Made by a program: the position numbers and the translations under genes. The notes beneath the pieces are model-generated. The model was not told where the DNA came from and did no database searches. It was given only the letters and a program-made list of their open reading frames with translations. Shown here piece by piece: positions 1 through 12,547 of a stretch of 64,000 nt of DNA. Numbering within the stretch: the stretch's first letter is position 1; every line of letters begins with the position of its first letter. This DNA comes from Citrus sinensis (Eukaryota; Streptophyta; Magnoliopsida; Sapindales; Rutaceae): contig NC_068558.1 in the NCBI RefSeq assembly GCF_022201045.2, positions 41,993,501 to 42,057,500 on the forward strand, in the 5' to 3' direction.

Positions 1-1922
1 CTGCATCTGCAATTAAAGCAGAACAAAACAAGAAAATCATTGCTCCCAGAAGAAATTACTCTTAGCTAGATACTCACCATGGAGTTGGGAAGATTATGGC
101 GATGAAGTTCATCACGGAACTGAGGTCCAGCATGGGTATACATCTCCTGACACACATAAAAAAAATAAATAAATAATCAAATTAACAGGGTTAGAGGTCT
201 ATTCCAAAAATTTAGTGAATATGAAAATAAACCAGAAATCTCTATAAGGCTATAAGCACTTATACTGTTATGCAAGGAAAGAGGCTATCATATAATGAAC
301 CTTCCACTTAGCAAAGCACTAGTGACTTCGCTTACTCAGCATTCGTTAAAACTTCCAAGTCAGATATAGTAATGATTCATCTTCTATTAACAGTATCTAC
401 TCCAATGAAGATCATATAAGCATACCATTGCATTTGTTCACAAATGAGTTAATGAGGTTCATAATATTAATTATATTATTTTACAGATCAATCATTAAGA
501 AATTGATGAGGCATGATCTTGAAGACAATCTCCAAAACTAAGCCTCAAGTCACAGAATATAATTTCAACCTTAAAAAGACTTCTTTCTTCTGTCAATGAA
601 GGTAATTTCAGAGCAAGGATGAAGGTGCAACTCTAAAGAGGCAAAAGACATAAAGATACAGAAGAGGCCATAGGTGCAATCTCACAACTCAAAAAGAAGT
701 CCCATTGAGGCCATAGGTGCAATCTCACAACTCAAAAAGAAGTCCCATTGAGGCCATAGGTGCAATCTCACAACTCAAAAAGAAGTCCCATTACCTATTC
801 TACAATAAGTTCAATGGAGAATGTAGTTAAAGCACAGAATCTGTTCTACTAACCTCAATGCACAGTATAGCTGCTTCCCTGACACCGGGATTTGGATCAT
901 TCAACATCTGCAAAATCTGAAAATTGCAGAGTACTTGTATTAGTTCAAAACATAAAAGCAATCAAAACCTACAAAATTTTGTGTTCTAATCAAGAAATAT
1001 TGATTATCATACAGGAGGAAGAATAGCTCGCTGAAGAGTAAGCTCAGTAGCAGAAAAAAGACCAATTGCTGAAGTGACAGTTCGCGCAAACTCTTCTCGT
1101 ACTCTCCAACTTCTATGCGTCCAGGCATAAGAGCCTGCTCTTTCGACAATAATCGTAGGAGAAGAAACCTGCAACAGTACATTATTCTAAGCCACTCTTT
1201 CATATTCCTTATTACTTCCAGTGCCATATAACATAAAATAAAACCAAAATCAAAATTAAGATTAATTTCTAAGCTTGCAAAATGGTTTTTAAGTCTGCTG
1301 TGAGAAACAAGTGTTAATAATTAATCAATTTGGCAGCGTTAAATTCATTTGATTGTCTAAACAGAAAATGTTAAAGACAATCACAGAGCTTGCTTACCAT
1401 CAATAGTTCCATTTAAGCGAAAAATAACTGAAATTAGAGTAATTATTAAACTTATTAATGTTGTGAAGGCCATTAAGCAGAAAAAAAAAAGTAACTGTTT
1501 TTTTTCCCCTTAAATAACAATAAATTCAACTGAAAATACAAAATTACCTCCATGAGAGTGAGCAAGAGGCGCCTAGCAGCATCACGGACGGGTTGTTTAG
1601 CGTCACCCAATCGCTCGACGACAGCCGGCACAAGAGCGTTGAAATGCAGCTTAAAGTGCTCACCGGAAAGCACGGCAGCGGAGGCAAGAGACTGAAGCGC
1701 GCCTTGAGAAACCTTAAAGTTGTTGTCCTTCAAGAGATCCAAGCAGCAATCGACGAGCGACGTCACTTCGGCACCAGTGAGACTCTTTCTAGAAGCTTCT
1801 AGAAGTTGGTGGAGACGCTCCACTCCGGCCATCCGCTCTTTAGTGTCCTTCGCGCGTGCCAGTTCCAGCGCCTCCTCCATTTTAGCCTCGGATCTGGAGC
1901 CACGCGCCTCAGATCTAACCAA
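1..1922 (-). CDS. CLASP: CLASP microtubule-associated protein, N-terminal exons (partial)
   Basis: This is the start of the plant CLIP-associated protein, a cortical-microtubule stabiliser built of TOG/HEAT repeats. Four exons are visible: 1548-1880, 1013-1168, 854-916 and 78-146. All are multiples of three with phase-0 borders, giving 207 residues before the gene leaves the left edge. The N-terminus MEEALELARAKDTKERM, followed by LLEASRKSL and GDAKQPVRDAARRLL, is the conserved first TOG-like domain of plant CLASP. Exon 2 carries SSPTIIVERAGSYAW and exon 3 MLNDPNPGVREAAILCIE. An in-frame ATG 14 codons upstream (1922) would add MVRSEARGSRSEAK; the ATG at 1880 matches the family start, so I prefer it. 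The full protein is usually about 1,400 residues, so about 85 percent lies outside the window. Recognition is from memory of the family and is strong. Confidence 0.93.
664..792. repeat. Three perfect tandem copies of a 43-bp unit in CLASP intron 3
   Basis: A 43-bp unit starting gaggccataggtgcaatctc is repeated three times without a mismatch, between the exons at 854-916 and 78-146. Perfect identity points to recent expansion, so copy number may vary between alleles. Confidence 0.95.
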
Positions 1923-2476
1923 TTACGGAACCAAATTCACACCGCAAAACAGAGAGTGAGAAATGTGCTTGTCCAATTGACGCTAATTTATACGGAGATT
2001 TTATTAATTAAGTGAAATTAAATCGAATTTTGTAGGTGGTGAAGTGAGAGTGAGAGGGAAATGTTGAAACTAAGAGAGAGAGAGAATTAGCGGAGAAGTG
2101 CCGCTTAATTTAGAGAACTAGAGAGAGAGAGAGTAAAGGTGGTGGTGACTAGAATTGACGGAGGAGATGATGAGAGTATGTGGTTGGAGGGGGGGGGGGG
2201 GGGGGGTTGGGTAATTCACCCACTGGTTTCGAATTAAATTACGGGATGTGCCACTGTTGGTGTTGATAGTACGCTGGTACAGTGAGTAGTAAGATAACAT
2301 CTCATAACAGTATGAATGTGACGGGATATATTTATTGTGCGTCCGGTTTTTATTATTAGTTGAGTTTAATTGACACTTCTCTGAGGGTTTGTCGGGCGGA
2401 TTTGCTTTGCCCCGCTTTGTTTATTTAGATATATTAATTGTATTTTTTAGAACTATATATTTAAGGAAAATGAAGA
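1923..2476 (-). promoter_or_regulatory. CLASP 5' UTR and promoter region
   Basis: This stretch lies upstream of the CLASP start. It has two GA-repeat blocks (about 2071-2086 and 2121-2134), typical of plant 5' leaders, and an 18-base G run at 2189-2206. No upstream exon or clear TATA box could be fixed. The hAT element copy A begins at its far end. Confidence 0.5.
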
Positions 2477-3428
2477 TAGGGATGGTAAAAATCTCCACGG
2501 GGATAGGTATCTTCGGGAATTTTTTTTATTCAGGGAGGGTATGGAAATAATTTCATATCTAATTTCTTATTCGGGGAGGGGACGGGGATGAGGTGGAATC
2601 CTCATCCCCTACCCATTTCCCCATTTTAATTTTTAATTTTATTTTAATTTTTTAAAATTACTAGTAAATAAATAATAAAATTATAAATATTGATAAAAAT
2701 AAAAAATATCAAAATATTTATATTATTAAACTTTTAGGCCTAATTAACTAATTAAAGTCCTAAATTTTTATTTAGGACATTAAAAAGATCGAGTAGATTC
2801 TATTAGCACAACATTTTTTTTAATTTTAATATTCTTTAAATATTTTAAACTTAAATCTATTTTTATTTATTTTTAGATGTTATAATTGCCCACAGCGAAT
2901 CACAATTTTAATATCTAATCTAATCTAATCTAATATTTGCTTTTGATTTGCTCCGATTTAACTATTGTGTTGTAAAGGGAATAGTTCACATTTATAAAGT
3001 GCCCACGCCACCATTGAAAAAGTTAATTTTGAATCTAAATTCGATTTTATTTGTAACAATTTTGTATTAAACTATTAATTTGTTCATGATAGTTTGTAAA
3101 AGAAATTTGTATTTCTTGCATGTTGCGTTACTTACTAATTTAATGTATGTGACTTTTGTAATAGATATTAATGTAAGATATATTTCGAACTTTACTTTTA
3201 TTTGAATTTTTTATTTTAATATGATTAACTCAAAATTGAAAAAAAAATGTATTAGTTATTCGGGGATCGGGGACCCTCGGGGATCCCCTGTTATTATTCG
3301 GGGAGGGGATGAGGATTCTCTCAAGTAATTCTGACGGGGACGAGGAGGGAACGGGGACATACGCAAAATATCGGGGATGGGTACGGGGAGATCGATCCCC
3401 TCCCCTCCCCTCCCCATTGCCATCCTTA
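2477..3428 (+). mobile_element. Non-autonomous hAT-type element, copy A
   Basis: The 952-bp element is bounded by the 8-bp direct repeat AATGAAGA (2469-2476 and 3429-3436), the target-duplication size of hAT transposons. Its ends are TAGGGATGGTAA and TTGCCATCCTTA, imperfect terminal inverted repeats. Both subterminal zones are packed with GC-rich motifs of the type cggggaggggac, while the interior is AT-rich and non-coding. It is closely related over its whole length to copy B (48687-49675). It shares both end regions with copy C (57820-58805), which carries transposase coding sequence. It is oriented by that comparison. Confidence 0.88.
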
Positions 3429-3436
3429 AATGAAGA

Positions 3437-6248
3437 GGTTGAAGTATTTAAGAGAGAATATCATTGTTTATGATCTTACGGAAGTAATTAGCAACAAAAA
3501 AAAAAAATAGAGAAGTAACTTTATTTTAGTAAAATAAGAAAAAGAAAAATACTCTGATGAATCAACGATTTCACTTATTTATCGTTTCTTAATTGAATGG
3601 TATATGTTCATTTATCACTTTAAAATTTAGTTGATGTACGTTTTATTTTCTTGAATATTGCGTACAATGTGGGTCATAATTCGATAATAAAACAATAAGA
3701 GTAATAACTTTACTATATTTGCATCACTCATTTAAGAATTGTATTGTGTGCATGTTTAAGACCTCAAATCTCAACCAACACATTTACTTATGACAAGAGT
3801 TATAAATAAATTTATGATTACACATGTTAATTAGTATTAAACAAGTTAAAACATTACAATTAGGTATAATTACATGAACAAGTTGTATTCATATTTGTAT
3901 TTTTATTTTTTACTCAATGAATGAACGAGTCATATTCGTGTTGATCAAATTTTTTGTTACATTTATTTTAACATGACAGAATACAATATTATAACCCAAA
4001 TTACCATCTCTAACTTCGGATGAAAAAATTTGGCATACTAATTATTAACTGAGTCTAATACAAAATTTAGTTATAGCTTTAGATAAAAGTAAATTATAAA
4101 ACAATCTAGTTCAAAATTAAGTAAGCTGTGTAAGCATGTCATAAAGACTTGTGTTGCCTTCACCTCCAATCAATGCGAGTTTTATTCTCTTTGTGGTCTC
4201 AAATTGAAATGAGTTTAGGTAAGAAAATTCGAACGCTTAAATCTGATTATTTTCAAATAACCTGTTTACATTGACATTTCCTCTCATCACGAAGTTGACG
4301 CCATTCAACTAACTGCTCATTGAAGCTTAAATATCCGAATTGCTTTATCTTCCTTATATAAATTTAGGTTAATATATAGTAATTATATTTTATTTCGATT
4401 CATGTAAAGGAATCTTTTATTTTTAATACGAGATTTTATTAATTAAATTAATTAACACTCACGTGTCTAAATTGCATCATAGTTGGACCAGATTTAGAGT
4501 TTGTTAATATGCATGCATGTGAGTGAAGAAATCTCATTACTTTGAAATAAATAATACTGGCTAAATTATGTGTGTATAAAAAAGAACAAGAGATGACATA
4601 ATGGAATTTTTTAGCTCATATCGAATGGTCTGACTCCATAAAAGACAACAACTAAACTAATACACGATGATAGAGATAATTTCTCATTTAATTATTCTTA
4701 TTCCAATTGATTTGGTTTTATATTATGGCTTATCAATAGCCATACTGAAAGTGATTGCGAAACAGGAAAAATTAGGGAGATTATCAATTTCTCCCCACTG
4801 AAATTAATATATAATATTTATTTTCTTATTATTTTTATAATAGTCAATAACCCTCACGACAGTATAATTTTATAGTATTGTCCCTATTATTAAACACATT
4901 TTTATTCATATTTATTGTAAATTAGATAAATTATATAAGTGAAAATTAAAATAGAAAATTTTAGGTTCTAAAAAGAAGAAAAATATGTTTCGATGTGAAT
5001 AAAATTAATAATAAGATTCTTGTAATTTTTTTTATCATTTTGTAAACATTTTCTTAACTATTATGAGAACGGTAGGGAAGTAAGTAATATATTAATTTCA
5101 GAAGAAGAAATTAGCAATCTTCTAATAGTCGTAGGAGAAATTATCATTCATCTAAAGATAAAACCTTTAAATATATGTATACACACACACACCCACACAC
5201 AAAATACTTAACTTCAGTAAGATCTGTCATAAAAATTTTAACAGCACTTCAGGTGCTTCGTAAAATTATTGTTTATCTATATTGTCTCAAAAAGTTATGT
5301 GAAACTGCAGAATCTGCTGTTGGATTGAGAGTCCTGAATAATGGGATAGCCTCAAAATTACATATTGATAAGAAGTTGTACCAAAATTTAATAACAAATT
5401 GTTTGTTCACGGGTCATTCAATTAACTAAAAAGAAAAAAAAAATTGTTAGTTAATTGAGTTTTAAGAAGGGATCGGTTTCATTTCAAAAGGGGTTGACGG
5501 GTACAAGCATAAACAATAAAAGCCTAACTTCACGACAAAGCCAAGCCAACAACCCGTTTTGGACATTTCTCAAGGAAAAGATAGCCCAAAAAAAGTTATC
5601 CACTTTCACTTTTGCTTCATGATGTCATGTCACTTGCGACATTCCAAATTAATCAATTGATTAATTAATTAATTAAGTAGGCATTATATTTATTATATGA
5701 GAATAGTTTAAACATTTACAGGTTGTCTATTCGGGTTGTTGGAAGAAGGGCAATATGCCAAAAGCTTTTGTTTATATATATAAATAATTGAGAAATGATA
5801 AACAAAAGCACTAAAAGGCTTACTTTCATGTTTATATAAGATTTTAATTAAACTAAATTAAATAAAAAATATATATTGTTGAAGCACACCAATGAAGAGA
5901 TTTCACACAATTTGTCTTATACAGCATTTTCTTCACGAACACGGCAGCAACTAAATTCCAAAATACCCAAAATTGATCAAGTCCCTCAAGGATGGGATGT
6001 CACTTTCGCCATTTTTTACTACCATAACAAATCAATGACCATGGAAGGAATCCATTCAACCTAGAATGTATTGAAGAACATTTAAGTGTACGCAGTCATC
6101 AGAATATAAGATGAATACAGTCAAAGAAATTTGATGGTAAGATTTTTCTTTACAAATATTGTCTACTAGCCAATCTAAACATTTTGCATAAAGCACGTTT
6201 TGTTTTCAGATTGGCATGTCTTTTGATTCCCCTGATGAAGCCAGCCCT
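3437..6248. other. Intergenic, AT-rich, no gene recognised
   Basis: Between hAT copy A and the 3' end of the LRR gene I see only AT-rich sequence with stop codons in all frames. Short open frames at 5175-5429 and 5876-6064 resemble no protein I know. The last few hundred bases probably include the LRR gene's 3' UTR. Confidence 0.6.
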
Positions 6249-9200
6249 CTAGGGTTCATCATCATATGGAACATCCAAGGCTAGTAATGTTGGGAGGATC
6301 AAAATCGGGAGTCCATTATGTCGGAATTCAGAAAGTATAGAAACATGAGATGGCTGAAGCTCCCAATTGTTCCCCGTCAAGTCCAATCTCTCAAGATGAC
6401 CTGATAAATAGAATAATAACACTTCATTTACATGATATAGAAGTAGAAAAAAAGCATGTTTACATAACAATATATGTATAATCTTTCAATTTTATAAGTA
6501 TTCCGATTTTTACCACATCCAAATATTTTTCCTCTTAACTTTCAAATTTTCCTGTACTTCATTGTAAGATGCAAGTGCTCGTTTGTGTGTGCAGCAACAT
6601 ATGTGCATTCCTTAAAAACTACAAGAACAATGATATTCCAAACTCATGAAAATGAATATTTATACCAATATAAGAAAATAGATAGCATCGACTGCCACGC
6701 CAATATAAATACCTACAAATTTTTTAGTATTGTAGATGAGTACCTTTTGCAACTTTTAGGGCAGAGCATATGATGGTCAAGGATTCTAATGGCATGAGAT
6801 TATATCCAGCATTAACTTCAACAAGTTCTGGAGCCAATGGCATAAGCTTTGACAAAAACTTTGCAGTTTCAACCCCACCGCGATTTTTGCTAGACCAATT
6901 CCATGAAAATGTTAATCTCACTGATATCGACTACAAAAATGAAATCAAGAAATCGGTTTAAACCTGATGTTGATATTGACAAGCTTCAACTCCTTCGTAA
7001 CTCCATCTTGCAGTACCCGAAAGCCAGATGAACCCAGTCCGATTGCTCCAATATTAAGTACTTGAACAGATGTGCCAAAAAATTTTCCCAAACTAGCTGC
7101 TATATGACTGGAGGACAGTAATTTGAAAATCATGTTCAAGTAAAAACATAAACAGTAAAAATAACTTGTCAGCCAGAATTAGCACAGAACCTCCCTAGGT
7201 TATTATCTGCAATAGAGAGAGAAGTAGGTGGTCTTCTTAAGGTCGACAGCATATCAAGAAGTTGAGAGACTCCACGACCGGAAAGCTCACAGTTTTCCAA
7301 ATACAATTCAACCAAGGGATTGCACCGTTCAGATGCTTGTACAAAGTAGGGAATTAAACTTCTGAAAATTAAATTGTTCCATGTGAGATTTCAAGCCTGA
7401 AATACTCGAGAGATTTGCGGGGAATGGATATCTACCAACCTGATTCCATCGTCCTCAATAGTATTGTCACTTATATCTAAGATCTCCAAGTTAGGAATAT
7501 GAACCAGTGCAGATCCAAGATCTCTAGCATCAGCTTTGCAGAGATTATTTCCCCTGAAATTAGATAAGCCTCATTTCTATGCTAAAACACAAATTTTAAG
7601 GAAAAAAACCCATAAAATCTCATCAATATGGCTTCATTAGTAGTTCAAAATCCTATAAACCCTAACTTTGTAGGATGGAGGAGAATAATACCACAAGAAA
7701 TTGTCTATTTACTGCAACTGCCAGGAGTTAATTGTAGGGAAAAATAATTTGCACAGCAATAAAGAAACAGTGTTACCAATCATGTCATACCTTAGATTGA
7801 GCAAACGTAAGGATTGCAAAGACTTGCAACCTCCTAAAGAAAATAGGGGGCCACTTCTGTCATACTTAGAAAGCCATCCTCCTATCTGAGCAATCACAAA
7901 TGAAAGTTTATAGCAGTTTTTATGGTACAGTAGAACGCAAGATCTTATGGGATGCAGTACTCACACAGTTTCCTGAAAGGTCAAGGATGGATAAACTAGA
8001 TGATGCCTCAAGAAGGCTACTAAAAACCATTCTTCCAAAGTCTCTGTCCAGATGGCAATGACGAAGCTTTAATGAACACAATGACCTGAAGGCAAAGGGC
8101 AGTATAAGAAAGAGGGGGTATATTGGACAGATTTGCCTGATTAGATCACAAATTAAACAAGAATGAAGCCTAAAATGAGAAAAGATGTACCTCCCGGATG
8201 ACAGAAATGAAACAAGTTCCACAACTACAGAACTTGGGCAGTTTTCGATAAAGCTTGATATGTTGATTGATAAGTTTTCAATCTTGTGTATTCGCTTTCT
8301 CTTACTGCAAAGAGAACGACAAATTCCCTCGACAAAACTTGGAGAGAGCTTGCAGTGAAGAAATTCAAGTGATGCCAGCGTTTCACTGTTTTGAATTAGA
8401 AGTTTACATAATGCTTGAACCTATTATTTAGTGCAACAATTGAATCAACAATGGAAATAAAGCACTTGGTATTTCATGAAACAGAATGTTCTAAAGTTTC
8501 CATTCTAACACAGCCTATGAAGCACATAGGAAAAATATGAAAATGAAAAATTTGTAGCTTGTACATAGATAGTTTCTTATCTCCACAAATTAAATAAACA
8601 CTTATAAACTTCCCTTAGAAATTATATATTCACTAAAAGAAACAAGCTTTTAAAAGGTTTGAATCGACTGTATATCATGCACACAAGCAAAAGATAAGAC
8701 TAACATGTTCTTCGAATCTGATCCACCGTAGTACCAAGCTTTGCAACTTGCTCTCCCTCAATAATTGCTGAAACAAGGAAGAACTGAAGATAGATAAAAT
8801 AAAAACACATGATTGCACAGTATGCACAAACAAACATGGATACACGATATTGCAAAATGTATGACTAAAACCATTCTCAAGAAATATGCTAGAGAAATAG
8901 ATAGATAAAAGAATCAAAATTTAAAAAATATGTTTAAACTGCTTCTTATGGAAGTTCCAATGAAGAATTTACTTGAAAAACATTACTTGAGGAAAAAGCA
9001 TCAAATATTATTTTCTCATTGAATCATTTTTAAAACATGAGTTGTAATTCCAGAAAATTTCCACATTTATGGATGATGGTAAAAGCCAAAAAACCCTCAA
9101 TCCAAATGCATCAAAATAGGGATGCCTCAACAGATGATGATACTACCAACCAAAACTCATGAGATTGTAAACTTACACAAGTTTCTTCAACACAAAGTGC

Positions 9201-11148
9201 ATTTTGAAGTCTCAGACATCTGCACAAATATAAAAGCACAATAAGAATTTCTGCAAACATACAACATTGTTCAAAACAATAAAGCTGATGTTGGATGGTT
9301 TCATAACATGGACGATGAACTTTATGTAAAATGACCGGAAAGTGTTGCTTCAATCTTAATATGCCCAGGAAATAGATTATAAAATATGCAGACACCAAAA
9401 ATTTACTAGATATATGAATGTACAACTACGATTCCATTAATTTATGAACTATTGGCCTACTTGTACCAAAAATTTGACATACATGTTACCTAGCATAATG
9501 CCCAAATTGCTGGCAATGGTAAGATAATTTTGAATAGTCACAAGCCAAATGATTCATTTGTTGCTCATAGCCAATATAGTTCAATATAGTGTCTGCACAA
9601 AACAGAAAAAATACGATCAGTAGTTTGCAAGACTATCAGCATAATACGAACACACACACACACATACACAGAGAGAGATGTACTTAAAATCATTTTAAAG
9701 GTAGAAATACTTCATTTCCCTTTCATTTTCTGCAGGCAGGTAATTCGTAGTACTCGCAAAATTTGAAAAATTTTCCAATTTGGGATTAAATTCCGGGACG
9801 GATTTATGCTTTTAATCTCAGATTCTAAGCCCAAACCTGATAAACACTCCACAAAATTTTATACTTAGTGTGGAAAAAAGATGTTTTCTTATTCATATTC
9901 AACTAATGATAAGCCGTCCCATTAAGACATAGTAATGTGAATACTAGACCCAATCCCTCAAGGGAATCATGAGCCAAGTTCTGTTGCCTCACAGGCTTGA
10001 GCCAGAGAGCATCCATCGACAATAAGTAAAATCTAATATAATTTCAATGATTTCCCATCAGATTCATTTCAGAAATGATTCCACTGTACCGCATGGTCTG
10101 CATGTTGTAGGACTTAAAAGAAAGTACAAAAGCTTATAGCATGATGTGCACTAAATAAAAACACATTGTACATACTCATGGTAAATGGAAGCAAACAGGA
10201 GCAGGCAACAATGACATGCAAATGACAGAAAGGTCCTACTTAGATTTCAATAGGCTCTACAACCTAATTAAACTACCAAGAACGTGAACCAATATTTTTG
10301 AAAGGCAATGGTAGCAAATGAGCATGCATCAATTTACCTGAAATATTAATGTCACTGATAAGTCCTCTAAAAGATGGAAGTACAACTAACTCTGCTGCTT
10401 CATCTAGGCAACTGTCAATATAGCAAAGCGATAAAATGATAGAAGTCATGACATAGTAAACCAACTGAATGTTTACTCGATATTAAATGGACATACCCTT
10501 GTACATGTGCTTCCCAATACCGTTGCTGCCAATCAACTGGTTCAATTTGATCAGTGAACCCTGACCAACGAGTCTTAAATAATTTCTTCCACACTGTATT
10601 GAAGTTCCCATATCTGGAATTTCACAAGTTTGACACTTAAGATCAGTCACGTTCAACTTCGTAAAATATACAACTGTGAATCAATTCTTCCTAACCTTCC
10701 ACGTTTTCTCCCATTTTCAAAGCAATAATCAGGAGATCCACAGTCATCCCCATCCCTAAATGGCCTGCTCAAAGGCACAACAATAGATTGAGAAATAAAG
10801 AAACGTAAAAATCATACATAAACAAGAAATCTAGCAACCCCCCCCCCCCTCCCCAAAAAAAAATATAACTAACATTTTTGTTTGTAACTTTTGCAGGGCC
10901 AAAGGAGGCAAACAAGTCAATAAAATATCGAATAAGTCAGCCGGCAGCTCGTATACATATGGTATAACATCATCTCCTGTAACCATCAGAAACAGATTAT
11001 TTTTTCTTCTCATATAACAATGTCAAATAAATTTCAATGAGCAGCAGCGGCAGTATTAGAAAATAACATAAATAAAAGAATTACCAAGCAGAAGTTCTCG
11101 TTTCACTGCCAGGGCGGCAAGAGAAATCAAAGATGGAGCTTTCACCAT
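6249..11148 (-). CDS. RNI-like leucine-rich-repeat protein with BC-box-like N-terminus, 611 aa
   Basis: There are sixteen exons: 11085-11148, 10874-10976, 10696-10764, 10497-10613, 10338-10411, 9490-9592, 9177-9219, 8705-8767, 8191-8420, 7965-8085, 7791-7885, 7440-7553, 7191-7361, 6964-7107, 6744-6916 and 6249-6400. They sum to 1,836 bp and every splice phase agrees, so the model is probably right. The product begins MVKAPSLISLAALAVKRELL and then LPADLFDILLTCLPPLALQ, resembling the elongin BC-box or F-box-like helices that recruit an E3 ligase core. Residues from about 195 to 600 are irregular ribonuclease-inhibitor-type LRRs, for example LDLSGN, LEILDISDNTIEDDG, LVELYLENCELSGRG and LERLDLTGNNW. 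A role as a substrate receptor is my inference; animal LRRC41 has a similar plan. I cannot name the plant orthologue. The splice acceptor of the exon at 6744-6916 is the second of two nearby AGs, chosen because only it keeps the frame. Confidence 0.85.
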
Positions 11149-11430
11149 TCTTCAGATTCTAATTTAAGGGGGAAAAAAAATAAATTGTGGCTTTTTATTA
11201 TCATTCAAGATTACAGAGGTTTGATGGTCGAAGCACGTAATTGAAGATACTTTAATCGAAAAATAAAATAAGTTTTTAAGTTGAAATAAAACAGAGACAC
11301 TAACCAGCAAAGCCCTCCCGGACGTATTCCCGCGTTCTACTTTCCAGGACACTCGACTGGGGAAAGGATAAAGATCACATTCATTTTGGGGATTCAATTT
11401 TGTTACGACGTCGTTTGTAACCACGTTCAT
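11149..11430 (-). promoter_or_regulatory. 5' UTR of the LRR gene with a probable leader intron and upstream ATGs
   Basis: Upstream of the start at 11148 a splice acceptor (TTAAATTAG, about 11160) and a donor (CTGGTTAGTG, about 11304) suggest a leader intron of about 145 bp. The leader exon holds upstream ATGs (11430 and about 11384) whose frame stays open through the donor, so a regulatory uORF is possible but unproven. Confidence 0.45.
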
Positions 11431-12547
11431 TTTCTCAATTTTTTAATACGAAGATTTCTTTTTGTAATATTGTATTTAAAATTGCTCTGACATTCGTTCT
11501 TTTGTTTTTCGGAATTTAGGACATCAATTTGAGTTCACAACACAGATTATTAATTACATTTTTTGAGTCTGAAAATATATTAAATTGAAAGTTAAAAGTC
11601 TTAAAAGTATCATGTTCAAAAGGTTGAGGTCTTATTTCATATTGACATACTGTAACTTTTAAACTATAATTATTATGAAAAAATTATAATTATGAAATAA
11701 AAATTAATATTATATTATAAATATAATTTTTAAATAATAATTTTAATAAGATTAGTAAATATATAATAGATCTTTCATTAAGTGAAAAATCAAATCAACT
11801 TAGCTTACAAGTTACAATAGTTAATATTTATCAAATATTTTAATATTATAACTTTTAAGTTACATCAATCCAACTTCAATCACAAATAAATTATAAATTA
11901 TAAAATGATACTTGGGTAGCCCCAAGCATTTTTAAATAACTTTTCCGGATAGCCACTAGTGGACAATCACACTAAGAAGTGTGCCCAGAACAAGGTAATA
12001 TCTCAAACTAGCCAAACTATTTACTGCTGAACTTTCTTTAAGAAGATAATAGGGCACTTAAAAACTATGATTTAATCAATTTGTAACAGTTAATCTATTT
12101 ATTACAAATTATTACAAATACACCGAGGAGAAGCCATCCATCTACAACATTGTTAATTAATCATTTTCTGTTGTTATGGATAGATAAGGTATCTGGTCAA
12201 TTTTCGGGTTAGGTTCAATTCAATCTTCACCTCATCCAAATATTTTATTGGACTGATTCGGATATAATCCACACCCGAAATTAATTGCTCACCCTATTGA
12301 AAAAAAATTTTTTAGCTAATTTTTTATTCCGTGTTTGAAATTCAATGGTATTGGCCTAAAAATAATTGTTATAATTAACTAAGTTGAAATGGCTAATTTA
12401 ATAATCATCATGGAAATATCATTAAATTCTCCCGAAGGAAGATCAAGCGACACAAACCATAATAAGTGCAATACGGTACCAATAAATAAACACAAAAAAA
12501 AAGGTAATAACATAAAGCTTTGATGGGTTTATTTATTTAATTAAATA
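11431..12547. other. Intergenic, AT-rich; carries one copy of a dispersed repeat
   Basis: No coding sequence was seen. Bases 11781-11883 read in reverse match 33846-33941 clearly (a core of gtaacttaaaagttataat followed by attaaaatattt), so this is a dispersed repeat in opposite orientation, probably a decayed MITE. The far end holds the GDSL gene's 3' flank. Confidence 0.5.

Noticed and set aside
1..13. Possible fifth CLASP exon start (TTGCAG/ATGCAG on the minus strand)
   Set aside because: Residues do not match the expected continuation after NSM, and the window ends; not called.
5175..5429. 84-codon plus-strand frame starting in a CA repeat
   Set aside because: Starts in low-complexity sequence and resembles no protein.
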